A program made the translations under genes and the position numbers. The notes beneath the pieces are model-generated. The model was not told the origin of the DNA, searched no databases, and worked only from the letters and a program-made list of their open reading frames with translations. 64,000 bases of DNA from NCBI RefSeq assembly GCF_003584105.1, contig NZ_QXFO01000011.1:186001-250000 (forward strand). Direction: 5' to 3'. The stretch is from Flagellimonas taeanensis. GTDB lineage: Bacteria; Bacteroidota; Bacteroidia; Flavobacteriales; Flavobacteriaceae. Within the stretch, counting starts at the first letter, position 1. Each line of letters starts with the position of its first letter. Positions 9,172 to 17,024 of this stretch are shown here, piece by piece.

Positions 9172-9668
9172 TGGAATACAATGGCTTGCTTTGCACCTTA
9201 TCCAAAGAGATCAGACTCTTTATTGCTACTTTTGTTATCATACTTTCCATAGGATATTTTACAGGGCTACTTTTTATAAAACATACTGAGGCTACATCTC
9301 CAAATGGAATTGAGGAGAATTATTTGGGCAACGAAGAGGATGAGGAGGCAACCGTAATGAAGTTCAAAAAGGGGGATAGGGAGATGCTCACCACGGTTCA
9401 CACCCATATTTTGTCCATGTCATTGATCTTTTTCTTGTTGGGCGGGTTGGTCTGGATTTCCAAGGCACCCAAAAAGTGGAAACTTTTTTTGACCATTGAG
9501 CCTTTTCTTTCGGTCATCTTGACCTTTGGGGGAATTTACCTGATGTGGATAGGAATCAGTTGGTTCAAGTATGTGGTGATATTTTCCGGGGCATTGATGA
9601 CCCTCAGCTTTACAGGAGCAGCCTGTTTGGTCCTTTGGCAATGCGTAAAACCACCAAAGGTGGAATAG
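9171..9668 (+). CDS. Four-helix inner-membrane protein, partner of the flavoprotein
   Basis: A 165-residue protein whose ATG overlaps the stop of the flavoprotein gene by one base, implying translational coupling. Four membrane helices are visible (about 13-36, 76-98, 104-125, 130-155). Between helices 1 and 2 is an acidic loop (YLGNEEDEEAT), followed at the start of helix 2 by histidines in the pattern TVHTHIL; another histidine (IKHTE) ends helix 1. Paired histidines could bind heme or quinone, which would suit an electron donor to the flavoprotein, but this is inference. I do not recognise a named family. Confidence 0.75.
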   Translation: MEYNGLLCTLSKEIRLFIATFVIILSIGYFTGLLFIKHTEATSPNGIEENYLGNEEDEEATVMKFKKGDREMLTTVHTHILSMSLIFFLLGGLVWISKAPKKWKLFLTIEPFLSVILTFGGIYLMWIGISWFKYVVIFSGALMTLSFTGAACLVLWQCVKPPKVE

Positions 9669-9672
9669 GGGA

Positions 9673-10023
9673 TCAGTTCTCTATAAATTGATAATCGATA
9701 TCCTGATAATCCAATAGTTCTATCTTGGTCTTTTCATAAGAAAGCAGGTTCATGATTTCATGGATTTCTTCCTTGTTCACCAAAATGATAAAATGTTTTT
9801 TTCCCACCGAAATGGGAATCTTGCGTTGATGTGCCCAATTTTTTAAATGGCTTTCCCAATAGGCAATGTCCAATTGTCCAATATATTCCTTCAAAGCTTC
9901 GAGTTCCCATTCATAAAGCTCAAAGCAAAGGTTGTTGAAAATCAATTGGAACAGTTTGCTCTGGTTGCAAAAGGTCAATATTCCATTTTTGGAACGGCTC
10001 AGTATATTCAAGGATTTGCACAT
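9673..10023 (-). CDS. Small cytosolic protein, Bacteroidota type, unknown function
   Basis: A 116-residue soluble protein without signal or membrane segment. It starts MCKSLNILSRSKNGILTFC, with cysteines at residues 2 and 19, and continues as a mixed alpha/beta domain (FQLIFNNLCFELYEWELEAL, KIPISVGKKHFIILVNKEEI). From memory it resembles a short uncharacterised flavobacterial family (possibly DUF6686), not verified. It converges on the flavoprotein operon, 4 bp from its end, and has its own promoter carrying the second copy of the shared dyad, so the two units are likely regulated together. Confidence 0.75.
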   Translation of the reverse strand: MCKSLNILSRSKNGILTFCNQSKLFQLIFNNLCFELYEWELEALKEYIGQLDIAYWESHLKNWAHQRKIPISVGKKHFIILVNKEEIHEIMNLLSYEKTKIELLDYQDIDYQFIEN

Positions 10024-10042
10024 AAGTTGTTCTATTGGATAG

Positions 10043-10074
10043 TAAAGATAATAATTATTTATATTAAGTCTAAA
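10043..10074 (-). promoter_or_regulatory. Promoter of the small gene at 9673-10023
   Basis: On the minus strand TTTA (complement of 10071-10074) and TATCTTTA (complement of 10043-10050) are 20 bp apart, a one-mismatch-per-box fit to the Bacteroidota promoter. The -33 box lies inside the dyad at 10057-10075, so a bound regulator would block RNA polymerase. Confidence 0.5.
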
Positions 10075-10075
10075 T
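10057..10075. promoter_or_regulatory. Shared 19-bp operator-like dyad, copy 2
   Basis: The sequence atttatattaagtctaaat matches the dyad at 7342-7360 in 18 of 19 positions. It sits 34-52 bp upstream of the start of the minus-strand gene and overlaps its -33 box. Confidence 0.6.
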
Positions 10076-10150
10076 AAGTATAGTTCGTTTCAAGTTTTAT
10101 ATTAAAAAATGTCTAAGGTGGGAAGAGGGTGGATTCAATAAAAATAGTGG

Positions 10151-10158
10151 TATATTTG
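10151..10158 (+). promoter_or_regulatory. -7 promoter element for guaB
   Basis: TATATTTG fits TAnnTTTG and lies 23 bp before the guaB ATG. No clear -33 box is seen. Confidence 0.45.
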
Positions 10159-10161
10159 CAC

Positions 10162-10180
10162 GCAATTAATCCGTAATTGC
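10162..10180. promoter_or_regulatory. Inverted repeat just before the guaB start
   Basis: gcaatta (10162-10168) and taattgc (10174-10180) form a perfect 7-bp dyad with a 5-bp centre, ending one base before the ATG. In RNA it could hide the start codon region; in DNA it could be an operator near the transcription start. Confidence 0.4.
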
Positions 10181-10181
10181 A

Positions 10182-11654
10182 ATGGAAGCCCACCTAAACA
10201 AAATTGTTGGCGAAGGACTTACTTATGATGATGTTCTTCTTGTGCCCTCATACTCCGAAGTACTTCCCCGAGAAGTCAATATCCAATCAAAATTTACTAG
10301 AAACATCACCATAAATGTGCCCATTGTTTCCGCAGCAATGGATACCGTGACCGAATCCCGAATGGCCATTGCCATGGCCCAGGAGGGCGGCATTGGGGTG
10401 TTGCACAAGAACATGACCATTGAGCAACAAGCTCTTAAGGTCCGCAAGGTGAAACGTGCGGAGAGTGGCATGATCATGGATCCTGTAACGCTTCCTTTGG
10501 ACTCCAAGGTCAGGGATGCCAAGGCCAATATGAAGGAATTCAGCATTGGGGGAATCCCAATTGTGGATGCCAATAAAAAATTGATCGGAATCGTAACCAA
10601 TCGTGATCTTCGTTTTGAAAAAGACAATGATCGTCCAATCTCTGAAGTGATGACCTCGGAAAATTTGGTTACTGTTGGGGAAGGAACTTCCTTGGAACAG
10701 GCGGAAGTCATTCTGCAAGAAAATAAGATTGAAAAACTCCCAGTGGTCAACGCTAAGAATGAGCTGATCGGGTTAATCACTTTTAGAGATATTACAAAAC
10801 TCACCCAAAAACCCATAGCCAACAAAGACCAATATGGAAGACTACGTGTGGCGGCTGCAATAGGTGTTACCGCTGATGCTGTGAAAAGGGCAGGAGCACT
10901 GGTTGAGGCGGGTGTGGATGCCATCATCATTGATACCGCACACGGTCACACCAAAGGTGTGGTGAGCATTTTGAAAGAAGTAAAAAAAGCCTACCCACAG
11001 TTGGAAGTGGTCGTAGGTAACATTGCCACTGCCGAAGCTGCCAAATACTTGGTAGAGGCCGGTGCCGATGCCGTTAAGGTCGGAATCGGGCCAGGTTCTA
11101 TTTGTACCACCCGAGTGGTGGCCGGGGTCGGTTTTCCTCAGTTTTCCGCTGTATTGGAAGTGGCCGCTGCCATTAAGGGAAGTGGGGTGCCTGTAATCGC
11201 CGATGGTGGGATTCGCTATACGGGTGATATTCCAAAAGCGATTGCTGCCGGTGCCGATACCGTAATGTTAGGCTCCCTGTTGGCGGGAACCAAGGAATCT
11301 CCTGGGGAAACTATTATCTATGAAGGACGAAAGTTCAAATCATACAGAGGGATGGGCTCTGTGGAAGCCATGAAGGAAGGAAGCAAGGACCGTTATTTTC
11401 AAGATGTGGAAGATGACATCAAGAAATTGGTTCCCGAAGGCATAGTGGGCCGTGTACCCTATAAAGGCGATCTGTATGAGAGCATGCACCAATTTATTGG
11501 TGGACTTAGGGCTGGAATGGGTTATTGTGGAGCCAAGGATATTGCTACATTAAAGGAAACGGGTCGGTTTGTCAAGATAACCTCTAGTGGCATCCACGAA
11601 AGTCATCCTCATGATGTGACCATCACAAAGGAAAGTCCAAACTACAGTCGATAA
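10182..11654 (+). CDS. guaB: IMP dehydrogenase
   Basis: A 490-residue enzyme converting IMP to XMP with NAD+, the committed step of GMP synthesis. The TIM barrel begins with [19 protein letters not shown]; two CBS domains are inserted at about residues 95-210 ([15 protein letters not shown] and [16 protein letters not shown]); the active-site loop [11 protein letters not shown] places the catalytic cysteine at residue 308; then [20 protein letters not shown] and the flap region [10 protein letters not shown]. Full length and typical. A short dyad lies directly before the start codon. Confidence 0.98.
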   Translation: MEAHLNKIVGEGLTYDDVLLVPSYSEVLPREVNIQSKFTRNITINVPIVSAAMDTVTESRMAIAMAQEGGIGVLHKNMTIEQQALKVRKVKRAESGMIMDPVTLPLDSKVRDAKANMKEFSIGGIPIVDANKKLIGIVTNRDLRFEKDNDRPISEVMTSENLVTVGEGTSLEQAEVILQENKIEKLPVVNAKNELIGLITFRDITKLTQKPIANKDQYGRLRVAAAIGVTADAVKRAGALVEAGVDAIIIDTAHGHTKGVVSILKEVKKAYPQLEVVVGNIATAEAAKYLVEAGADAVKVGIGPGSICTTRVVAGVGFPQFSAVLEVAAAIKGSGVPVIADGGIRYTGDIPKAIAAGADTVMLGSLLAGTKESPGETIIYEGRKFKSYRGMGSVEAMKEGSKDRYFQDVEDDIKKLVPEGIVGRVPYKGDLYESMHQFIGGLRAGMGYCGAKDIATLKETGRFVKITSSGIHESHPHDVTITKESPNYSR

Positions 11655-11691
11655 AAAGGTTAAAGTGAAGTGCTGGGAAAAGGGAATCTCC

Positions 11692-12207
11692 TTATTTCCC
11701 GGCATAGGTCTGCCAATCCTTGTCCTTATAAATATTTTCACCAAAATAGCGGGCAATCTGCATGAACGGCTCCACTTTTTGGTATCCGGGTACAGGGGAG
11801 AGCATGTTTCGGTTCTCATCCAAGAAAACCACGGTAGGGTAGCTCATTTTGCCCTGTAGCAGTGCTGCGGCCAACTCATGGTAGCCATTTCGGCCGGAAG
11901 GAACAAACTTGAAAGTTTTTCCTTGGTACTCGATAGGGTCTTTGCCCTCGGCGTCCAATTTTACCATGTAGAAGTTGTCCTGCATGTATTTGGAGACCTC
12001 AGGATGCTGAAAAGTGTCCTTGTCCATTTTTTTGCACCATCCGCACCAATCGGTATACACATCAATGAATATCTTTTTGGGCTTGGCATCCGTCTGGGAC
12101 AGTTGCACGGCTTCATCCCATGAGATCCATTTGATGTCCTGTGCTTGGACCTGAAAGCCCATCAATAAAAGAAAAAACAAGCCAATCTGGGTAAAAGTAG
12201 TGCGCAT
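11692..12207 (-). CDS. Secreted thioredoxin-family protein
   Basis: A 171-residue exported protein. The ATG at 12207 is chosen because it opens a good signal peptide (TQIGLFFLLLMGFQVQAQ); the frame stays open upstream but would bury that signal. The thioredoxin-like domain has the redox site TDWCGWCKKMD, followed by YMVKLDAEGKDP and the cis-proline segment KMSYPTVVFLDENR. It resembles DUF255/thioredoxin_7-type periplasmic proteins that reduce or isomerise disulfides. Convergent with guaB, divergent from nothing close; lysA lies upstream on the same strand. Confidence 0.88.
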   Translation of the reverse strand: MRTTFTQIGLFFLLLMGFQVQAQDIKWISWDEAVQLSQTDAKPKKIFIDVYTDWCGWCKKMDKDTFQHPEVSKYMQDNFYMVKLDAEGKDPIEYQGKTFKFVPSGRNGYHELAAALLQGKMSYPTVVFLDENRNMLSPVPGYQKVEPFMQIARYFGENIYKDKDWQTYAGK

Positions 12208-12304
12208 AATTTCTATTTTCGGGACATATATCGCCCTATCCGTACAAAAATAACGAAAATTGTGCCAGAAAAGTATCTGGTTTTCAGCCCTGAAAAACCT
12301 AGAC

Positions 12305-13543
12305 TTACTTGACCGCTTCTTTCTTGGGAGCTTCGAAGAGGTTTTTAACATCCACTTGGTTTCTCACGATGTCTTCAAAAGTTTCCCGCTCCCTGATCAA
12401 ATGCGCTTTTCCTTTGTACCAAAGTACTTCGGCAGGCCTGTACCTTGAATTGTAATTGCTGGCCATGGTAAAGCAATAGGCACCCGCATTTCTGAAGCAG
12501 AGGATGTCCCCTTCAGAAATCTCATTGATCCTGCGATTGCTTCCGAAGGTATCGGTCTCGCAGATATAGCCCACCACGGAATAATAACGTTCCCTTCCCT
12601 TTGGGTTGGAAATGTTGACGATCTCGTGGCTGGACCCATAGAGCATGGGGCGGATCAAGTGGTTGAAACCTGAATCCACGCTGGCAAAAACGGTGGAAGT
12701 GGTCTGCTTCACCACATTCACCTTGGCCAAGAAATAGCCTGCTTCGCTGACCAAGAATTTACCGGGCTCGAATGCCAAGGTGAGTTCCCGACCATATTCG
12801 GCGCAAAATTCATTGAACCTAGCGGAAAGTTTTTTGCCGAGTTCCTCAATATTGGTCTGGATGTCACCTTCTTTATATGGCACCTTGAAACCGCTACCAA
12901 AGTCGATGAATTCCAAATCTTTGAAGTTTTTCGCTGTTTCGAACAGAATTTCGGAGGCATAGAGGAACACGTCGATGTCCAGGATATCGCTGCCTGTGTG
13001 CATGTGGATACCGTTGATGTTCATCTTGGTCAGTTCCACGATGCGCAACAAATGGGGTATCTGGTGTATGCTGATCCCGAACTTGGAATCGATATGTCCC
13101 ACAGAGATTTTTGAGTTGCCACCTGCCATCACATGTGGGTTGATACGGATGCAAACGGGAATATCAGGGTGCTTGCTCCCGAATTGCTCCAATATGGAAA
13201 GGTTGTCAATGTTCACCTGTACGCCAAGTGCGGCGGCCGCCTCGATTTCTTCGAGAGACACGCCATTGGGGGTAAAGATGATGGATTCCGGTTTGAAACC
13301 TGCCATAAGGCCCAGTTTCACCTCTTGGATGGACACCGTGTCCAATCCGCTGCCCAAATGGTCCATCAATCTAAGGATGCTGATATTGGAAAGCGCCTTT
13401 GCGGCATAGTTAAGCCTTAAGCTGGAAACACCTTCAAAAGCCTTGGTGAGCCTTTGGTACTGCGAAGCGATCTTGTCCGCATCATATACATACAGGGGAG
13501 CTCCAAATTGCTCTGTGAGTTTCAATAAATCCTTAGGGTTCAT
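12305..13543 (-). CDS. lysA: Diaminopimelate decarboxylase
   Basis: A 412-residue PLP enzyme making L-lysine from meso-diaminopimelate. Visible: the substrate-barrel start FGAPLYVYDADKI, PLP lysine in YAAKALSN, HTGSDILD, the glycine-rich DFGSGFKVPY, EPGKFLVSEAG, the cross-subunit CETDTFG with catalytic cysteine, and NAGAYCFTMASNYNSR at the C-terminal domain. dapD of the same pathway is at 33587-34402. The gene has a recognisable promoter at 13565-13596. Confidence 0.97.
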   Translation of the reverse strand: MNPKDLLKLTEQFGAPLYVYDADKIASQYQRLTKAFEGVSSLRLNYAAKALSNISILRLMDHLGSGLDTVSIQEVKLGLMAGFKPESIIFTPNGVSLEEIEAAAALGVQVNIDNLSILEQFGSKHPDIPVCIRINPHVMAGGNSKISVGHIDSKFGISIHQIPHLLRIVELTKMNINGIHMHTGSDILDIDVFLYASEILFETAKNFKDLEFIDFGSGFKVPYKEGDIQTNIEELGKKLSARFNEFCAEYGRELTLAFEPGKFLVSEAGYFLAKVNVVKQTTSTVFASVDSGFNHLIRPMLYGSSHEIVNISNPKGRERYYSVVGYICETDTFGSNRRINEISEGDILCFRNAGAYCFTMASNYNSRYRPAEVLWYKGKAHLIRERETFEDIVRNQVDVKNLFEAPKKEAVK

Positions 13544-13564
13544 GCCGTATCAATATTTAACCGA

Positions 13565-13596
13565 CAAATCTAAAGTTTGTCTTTCGGTTTTACAAG
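13565..13596 (-). promoter_or_regulatory. Promoter of lysA
   Basis: On the minus strand CTTG (complement of 13593-13596) and TAGATTTG (complement of 13565-13572) are 20 bp apart, matching the Bacteroidota consensus. The -7 box lies within an imperfect hairpin-like dyad (about 13560-13588). Transcription would start near 13558, 15 bp before the ATG. Confidence 0.6.
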
Positions 13597-13748
13597 AATA
13601 AAAAGCAATATATGGTTTTTTATAACAAATTGTTTTATTTAAAACAATCAAATGTGGTGGAACCAGTAAATTCTTGGACTTCTGTAGGGAGATTCCGTTC
13701 CATTTGCCGATTTGGTCTGTGTATAGTATTTTTAAGCAAACTCCATAT

Positions 13749-14387
13749 ATGAAGCTACCTTTCTTTCCCTTGCAGTCCGTTTTTTTTCCGGGTGAGACCG
13801 TGCCGCTCCATATTTTCGAGGAACGTTATAAGGAGCTGATCCATGATTGCAGGAAAGAAGCCTTGACCTTTGGCATCCCTGTTTTTATCAACAATGCCAT
13901 TTCCTATGGTACGGAAGTGCAACTGGTGGAAGTGGTCAATACCTACGGATCGGGCGAAATGGATGTGGTCTGTGTGGCCCGACAGGTGTTCAAGGTGCTT
14001 TCCTTTGAGAACCAGTTACAGGGCAAATTGTATGCAGGTGGGGAAGTGGAGTTTTTGGACATGGCGAACGATGCGGATGATGGGCTCAGGGAAGAGGTAA
14101 TGCAGAAAGTGGAGGCCTTGTACGACCTGATGGATGTACCGTTCACCAAGACGCCGCCCAAACAGTTCAACAGTTACGCCCTTGCCCATAAAATGGGGCT
14201 TTCCTTTGAACAGGAATTTGAATTGTTGCAGATGACCAGTGAAAAGGATCGGCTACTGTACATCAAGACCCATTTGGAGACCACGGCCCATGTTTTGAAC
14301 GAGGTGAACCGCACCAAGGCCACCATCGAAATGAACGGACATTTCAAGAATTTTGATCCGTTGGACTTTCCTGATTTCAAGATTTGA
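13749..14387 (+). CDS. LON substrate-binding domain protein
   Basis: A 212-residue protein made only of the N-terminal (substrate-binding) domain of Lon protease: LPFFPLQSVFFPGETVPLHIFEERYKEL is the classic beginning, followed by FGIPVFINNA, VEVVNTYGSGEMDVVCVARQVFKV and a helical C-terminal half. There is no ATPase or protease domain. Stand-alone LON-domain proteins occur widely in bacteria and have no settled function. ATG at 13749 is chosen because the domain begins right there; the upstream open frame from 13674 lacks similarity. Confidence 0.88.
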   Translation: MKLPFFPLQSVFFPGETVPLHIFEERYKELIHDCRKEALTFGIPVFINNAISYGTEVQLVEVVNTYGSGEMDVVCVARQVFKVLSFENQLQGKLYAGGEVEFLDMANDADDGLREEVMQKVEALYDLMDVPFTKTPPKQFNSYALAHKMGLSFEQEFELLQMTSEKDRLLYIKTHLETTAHVLNEVNRTKATIEMNGHFKNFDPLDFPDFKI

Positions 14388-14471
14388 GCCCCTAGGGTAT
14401 AAAACAAACTTTTTCGGGCCCGATATGGGCAATTATTCTTTTTTGACCTTCTATTTGTCGATGGTGTTTTC

Positions 14472-14479
14472 TATTTTTG
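14472..14479 (+). promoter_or_regulatory. -7 promoter element for sucC
   Basis: TATTTTTG fits TAnnTTTG and lies 26 bp before the sucC ATG. A TTTG at 14454-14457 is too close (14 bp) for a normal -33 box. Confidence 0.4.
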
Positions 14480-14504
14480 TCGGCAAACAAAAGTTAAATC
14501 GCAG

Positions 14505-15698
14505 ATGAACCTTCACGAATATCAAGGAAAAGAGATTTTGGCCAGCTTTGGCGTTAGGATTCAAAGGGGCATAGTGGCCCGAAATGCCAAGGAAGCGGTG
14601 GATGCCGCAAAACAACTTACCCAAGAAACTGGTACAGGATGGCATGTTATAAAGGCACAGGTGCATGCTGGGGGCCGTGGCAAGGGTGGCGGTGTAAAAT
14701 TGGCCAAGAACCTGAAGGAAGTGGAAGAGCTGGCTGGAAGCATCATTGGAATGAACCTTGTAACGCCACAGACATCTGCTGAAGGTAAAAAAGTACATCA
14801 GGTATTGATTGCCGAGGACGTATATTATCCAGGAGACAGCGAGACCAACGAGTTCTACATGTCCGTTTTGTTGAATAGGGGCACAGGGAGGAACATGGTG
14901 ATGTACTCCACTGAAGGAGGTATGGACATTGAAGAGGTGGCCGAAAAGACCCCTCACTTGATCTTTACCGAAGAAATTGACCCGGGATTGGGATTGTTAC
15001 CCTTCCAGGCAAGACGAATTGCCTTCAATTTGGGATTGTCTGGAACAGCTTTCAAGGAGATGGTGAAATTTGTTACCGCCCTATACAAAGCTTACGAACA
15101 GAGTGATGCCAGTCTTTTTGAGATCAATCCTGTATTGAAGACCTCGGACGACAAGATCATGGCAGTGGATGCCAAGGTGTCCATTGATGATAATGCCCTA
15201 TATAGAAGAAAAGTATATGCCGAGATGCGTGACCTTCGTGAGGAGAACCCTATCGAGGTGGAAGCCCGTGAAGTAGGCCTTAACTATGTGGATTTGGATG
15301 GCAATGTGGGCTGTATGGTGAACGGGGCCGGATTGGCCATGGCCACTATGGACTTGATCAAAATGGCGGGCGGTGAACCAGCCAACTTTTTGGACGTTGG
15401 AGGTACCGCCGATGCCAAAAGGGTGGAAGAGGCGTTCCGTATCATTTTGAAAGACCCGAATGTAAAGGCTATATTGATCAATATCTTTGGAGGAATCGTA
15501 CGTTGTGACCGAGTGGCGCAAGGTGTGGTGGATGCGTACAAGAACATGGGAGATGCCATCCAGGTGCCGATCATTGTACGTTTGCAAGGTACCAACGCTG
15601 AGTTGGCGAAGGAAATCATTGATAACTCAGGATTGGCCGTACATTCCGCAGTGCAGTTCCAGGAAGCTGCCGATAAGGTGAAAGAGGTATTGGGATAA
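14505..15698 (+). CDS. sucC: Succinyl-CoA synthetase (ADP-forming) beta subunit
   Basis: A 397-residue TCA-cycle subunit with an ATP-grasp domain, begun by MNLHEYQGKEILASFGV. Seen are KAQVHAGGRGKGGGVKLAKN (nucleotide binding), FEINPVL with the metal ligands, and the C-terminal GCMVNGAGLAMATMD and NIFGGIVRCDRVAQGVV (CoA-ligase domain). Length matches the family. The alpha subunit gene sucD is not adjacent; the gene is followed by a strong terminator and stands alone, as is common in flavobacteria. Confidence 0.97.
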   Translation: MNLHEYQGKEILASFGVRIQRGIVARNAKEAVDAAKQLTQETGTGWHVIKAQVHAGGRGKGGGVKLAKNLKEVEELAGSIIGMNLVTPQTSAEGKKVHQVLIAEDVYYPGDSETNEFYMSVLLNRGTGRNMVMYSTEGGMDIEEVAEKTPHLIFTEEIDPGLGLLPFQARRIAFNLGLSGTAFKEMVKFVTALYKAYEQSDASLFEINPVLKTSDDKIMAVDAKVSIDDNALYRRKVYAEMRDLREENPIEVEAREVGLNYVDLDGNVGCMVNGAGLAMATMDLIKMAGGEPANFLDVGGTADAKRVEEAFRIILKDPNVKAILINIFGGIVRCDRVAQGVVDAYKNMGDAIQVPIIVRLQGTNAELAKEIIDNSGLAVHSAVQFQEAADKVKEVLG

Positions 15699-15729
15699 TT
15701 TTCCGATTGCAATAACCGAACAAGATCAA

Positions 15730-15761
15730 GGGGTAACGTTGTTTTAACGTTGCCCTTTTTT
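15730..15761 (+). terminator. Intrinsic terminator after sucC
   Basis: gggtaacgtt (15731-15740) pairs with aacgttgccc (15746-15755) over 10 bp with one G-T pair, followed by a T run. Confidence 0.85.
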
Positions 15762-16052
15762 GTTTTTCTCGATCGTATCCCCAAAATGCCCTTTTCTTTT
15801 TAATGGTCCAGGTGTTTCCATTGGTCTTTTTCTTGTCTTTTTTAGAATGGGATGAAAAGACCACACAGTAGGTTTTGAGAAGGGCAATAGATCCAATATT
15901 AGCGTAATGTTACAGAAATTAAACCTCAGTTAAATGCTACTTTCCCATTCGTTTTTTTGGTTGTCTTCGCGGTAATTTTGGATTGTCTTTAAAAGAGAAA
16001 CGTTCATTCTGATATCAAGAAATCATTCATCATTTAATCAAAAAACAAGACC
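15762..16052. other. Intergenic region, no gene seen
   Basis: Beyond the sucC terminator this roughly 290-bp stretch shows no supported coding frame. Its distal part (TTGTCTTCGCGGTAATTTTG, 15961-15980 or so) contains a TAATTTTG -7-like box that may serve the secreted protein at 16053, but the spacing to a -33 box is not canonical. Confidence 0.4.
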
Positions 16053-16388
16053 ATGAAAAAAATCAAAGTAGTTTATGTTGTGCTTGCATTGTTAGCCACA
16101 ATGGGTGTTTTTGCGAACAAGGGAAACAACATCAAAGTGGAAAAGGACCTCTCCGCCCAAATTTATGAGATGTTGAAACAATACCCTTTTGAGTTGAAAT
16201 CGGAGGATTTGACCGCTGAGGTCCGGTTCACCATCAACAACAAAGGAGAGCTGGTAGTGCTTTCCGTGGAAACCCAAAACGACTTTTTGGATAATTATGT
16301 AAAAAGCCGTCTGAACTATCAAAAAGTGGATTTTAAACAGGGTGGTCCAGGTAAGATTTACAAAATCCCAGTGCGGATTACTGCTTAG
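16053..16388 (+). CDS. Small secreted protein resembling a lone TonB C-terminal domain
   Basis: A 111-residue protein with signal peptide MKKIKVVYVVLALLATMGVFA. The mature part runs AEVRFTINNKGELVVLSVETQ, then VKSRLNYQKVDFKQ and KIYKIPVRITA, the strand-helix-strand order and spacing of a TonB C-terminal domain, but with no transmembrane anchor or proline-rich linker. Its role is unknown; it could be a periplasmic domain evolved from TonB or an unrelated fold of like sequence. It is a single gene closed by its own terminator. Confidence 0.75.
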   Translation: MKKIKVVYVVLALLATMGVFANKGNNIKVEKDLSAQIYEMLKQYPFELKSEDLTAEVRFTINNKGELVVLSVETQNDFLDNYVKSRLNYQKVDFKQGGPGKIYKIPVRITA

Positions 16389-16419
16389 TCGGCAGAGTTT
16401 AGTTTGAGTTAGTCAGTTG

Positions 16420-16444
16420 GCCCTGAAAATTTCAGGGCTTTTTT
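16420..16444 (+). terminator. Intrinsic terminator after the TonB-C-like gene
   Basis: gccctgaa (16420-16427) pairs perfectly with ttcagggc (16431-16438), followed by six T residues. Confidence 0.85.
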
Positions 16445-16505
16445 GTGCACTAAAATGAACAACATTGGAGTTATCTATATAAGTGCACGGCCAAAACTGA
16501 ACCAT

Positions 16506-16907
16506 ATGGGTACTTACGAGGAAAAATTGGGCATTCTTTCGGAATTGATTTCCTTTGCGAGGGTGGACCATTCACTGAAACGGTCGGAATATGAGTTTTT
16601 GTTGAAGGTGGCTTCGAATTTGGGAGTGGACAAGGAAACCTTTGATGGACTCTTGAAAAATGAATCACCTAAAGTGAGGCTCAAGACCCAAGCGGAGCGC
16701 ATTGTACAGTTCCATAGGTTGTTGCTCCTAATGAACATCGATCAAGAGCAGCATAAAAAGGAGATAGACACATTGTACAACATTGGCCTCAAAATGGGTT
16801 TGCCACCCGCGGCCATGGCCCAAGTGCTGGAAATCATGCATCGCTATCCCAACAAGGTGGTGCCTCCGGATGTGCTGATCAATATCTTCAAGGCACATTA
16901 CAACTAA
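16506..16907 (+). CDS. TerB-like helical protein
   Basis: A 133-residue all-helical soluble protein. It starts MGTYEEKLGILSELISFARVD, then SEYEFLLKVASNLGVDKETFDGLL, and FHRLLLLMNIDQEQHKKEID near the middle, which is the TerB/TerB-like pattern of repeated helices with acidic loop residues. ATG at 16506 is preferred because the domain begins there; an earlier open frame from 16443 overlaps the terminator. TerB-like proteins are linked to stress and metal responses in some bacteria, but no ter neighbours are present, so function is open. Confidence 0.65.
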   Translation: MGTYEEKLGILSELISFARVDHSLKRSEYEFLLKVASNLGVDKETFDGLLKNESPKVRLKTQAERIVQFHRLLLLMNIDQEQHKKEIDTLYNIGLKMGLPPAAMAQVLEIMHRYPNKVVPPDVLINIFKAHYN

Positions 16908-17024
16908 CGACACTTTGTCATCATATTCTCAACAAATAATGCCATAACGTCATGCTTTTGGCGTTGGTACAGGTTTTGCCTATGGCTACATGGTTTAGAA
17001 GTTTAATATTAAAATTGAATCACC

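Noticed and set aside
11650-11720. Terminator between guaB and the thioredoxin-like gene
   Set aside because: gggaaa and tttccc words can pair, but there is no T run on either side and the right arm lies inside coding sequence.
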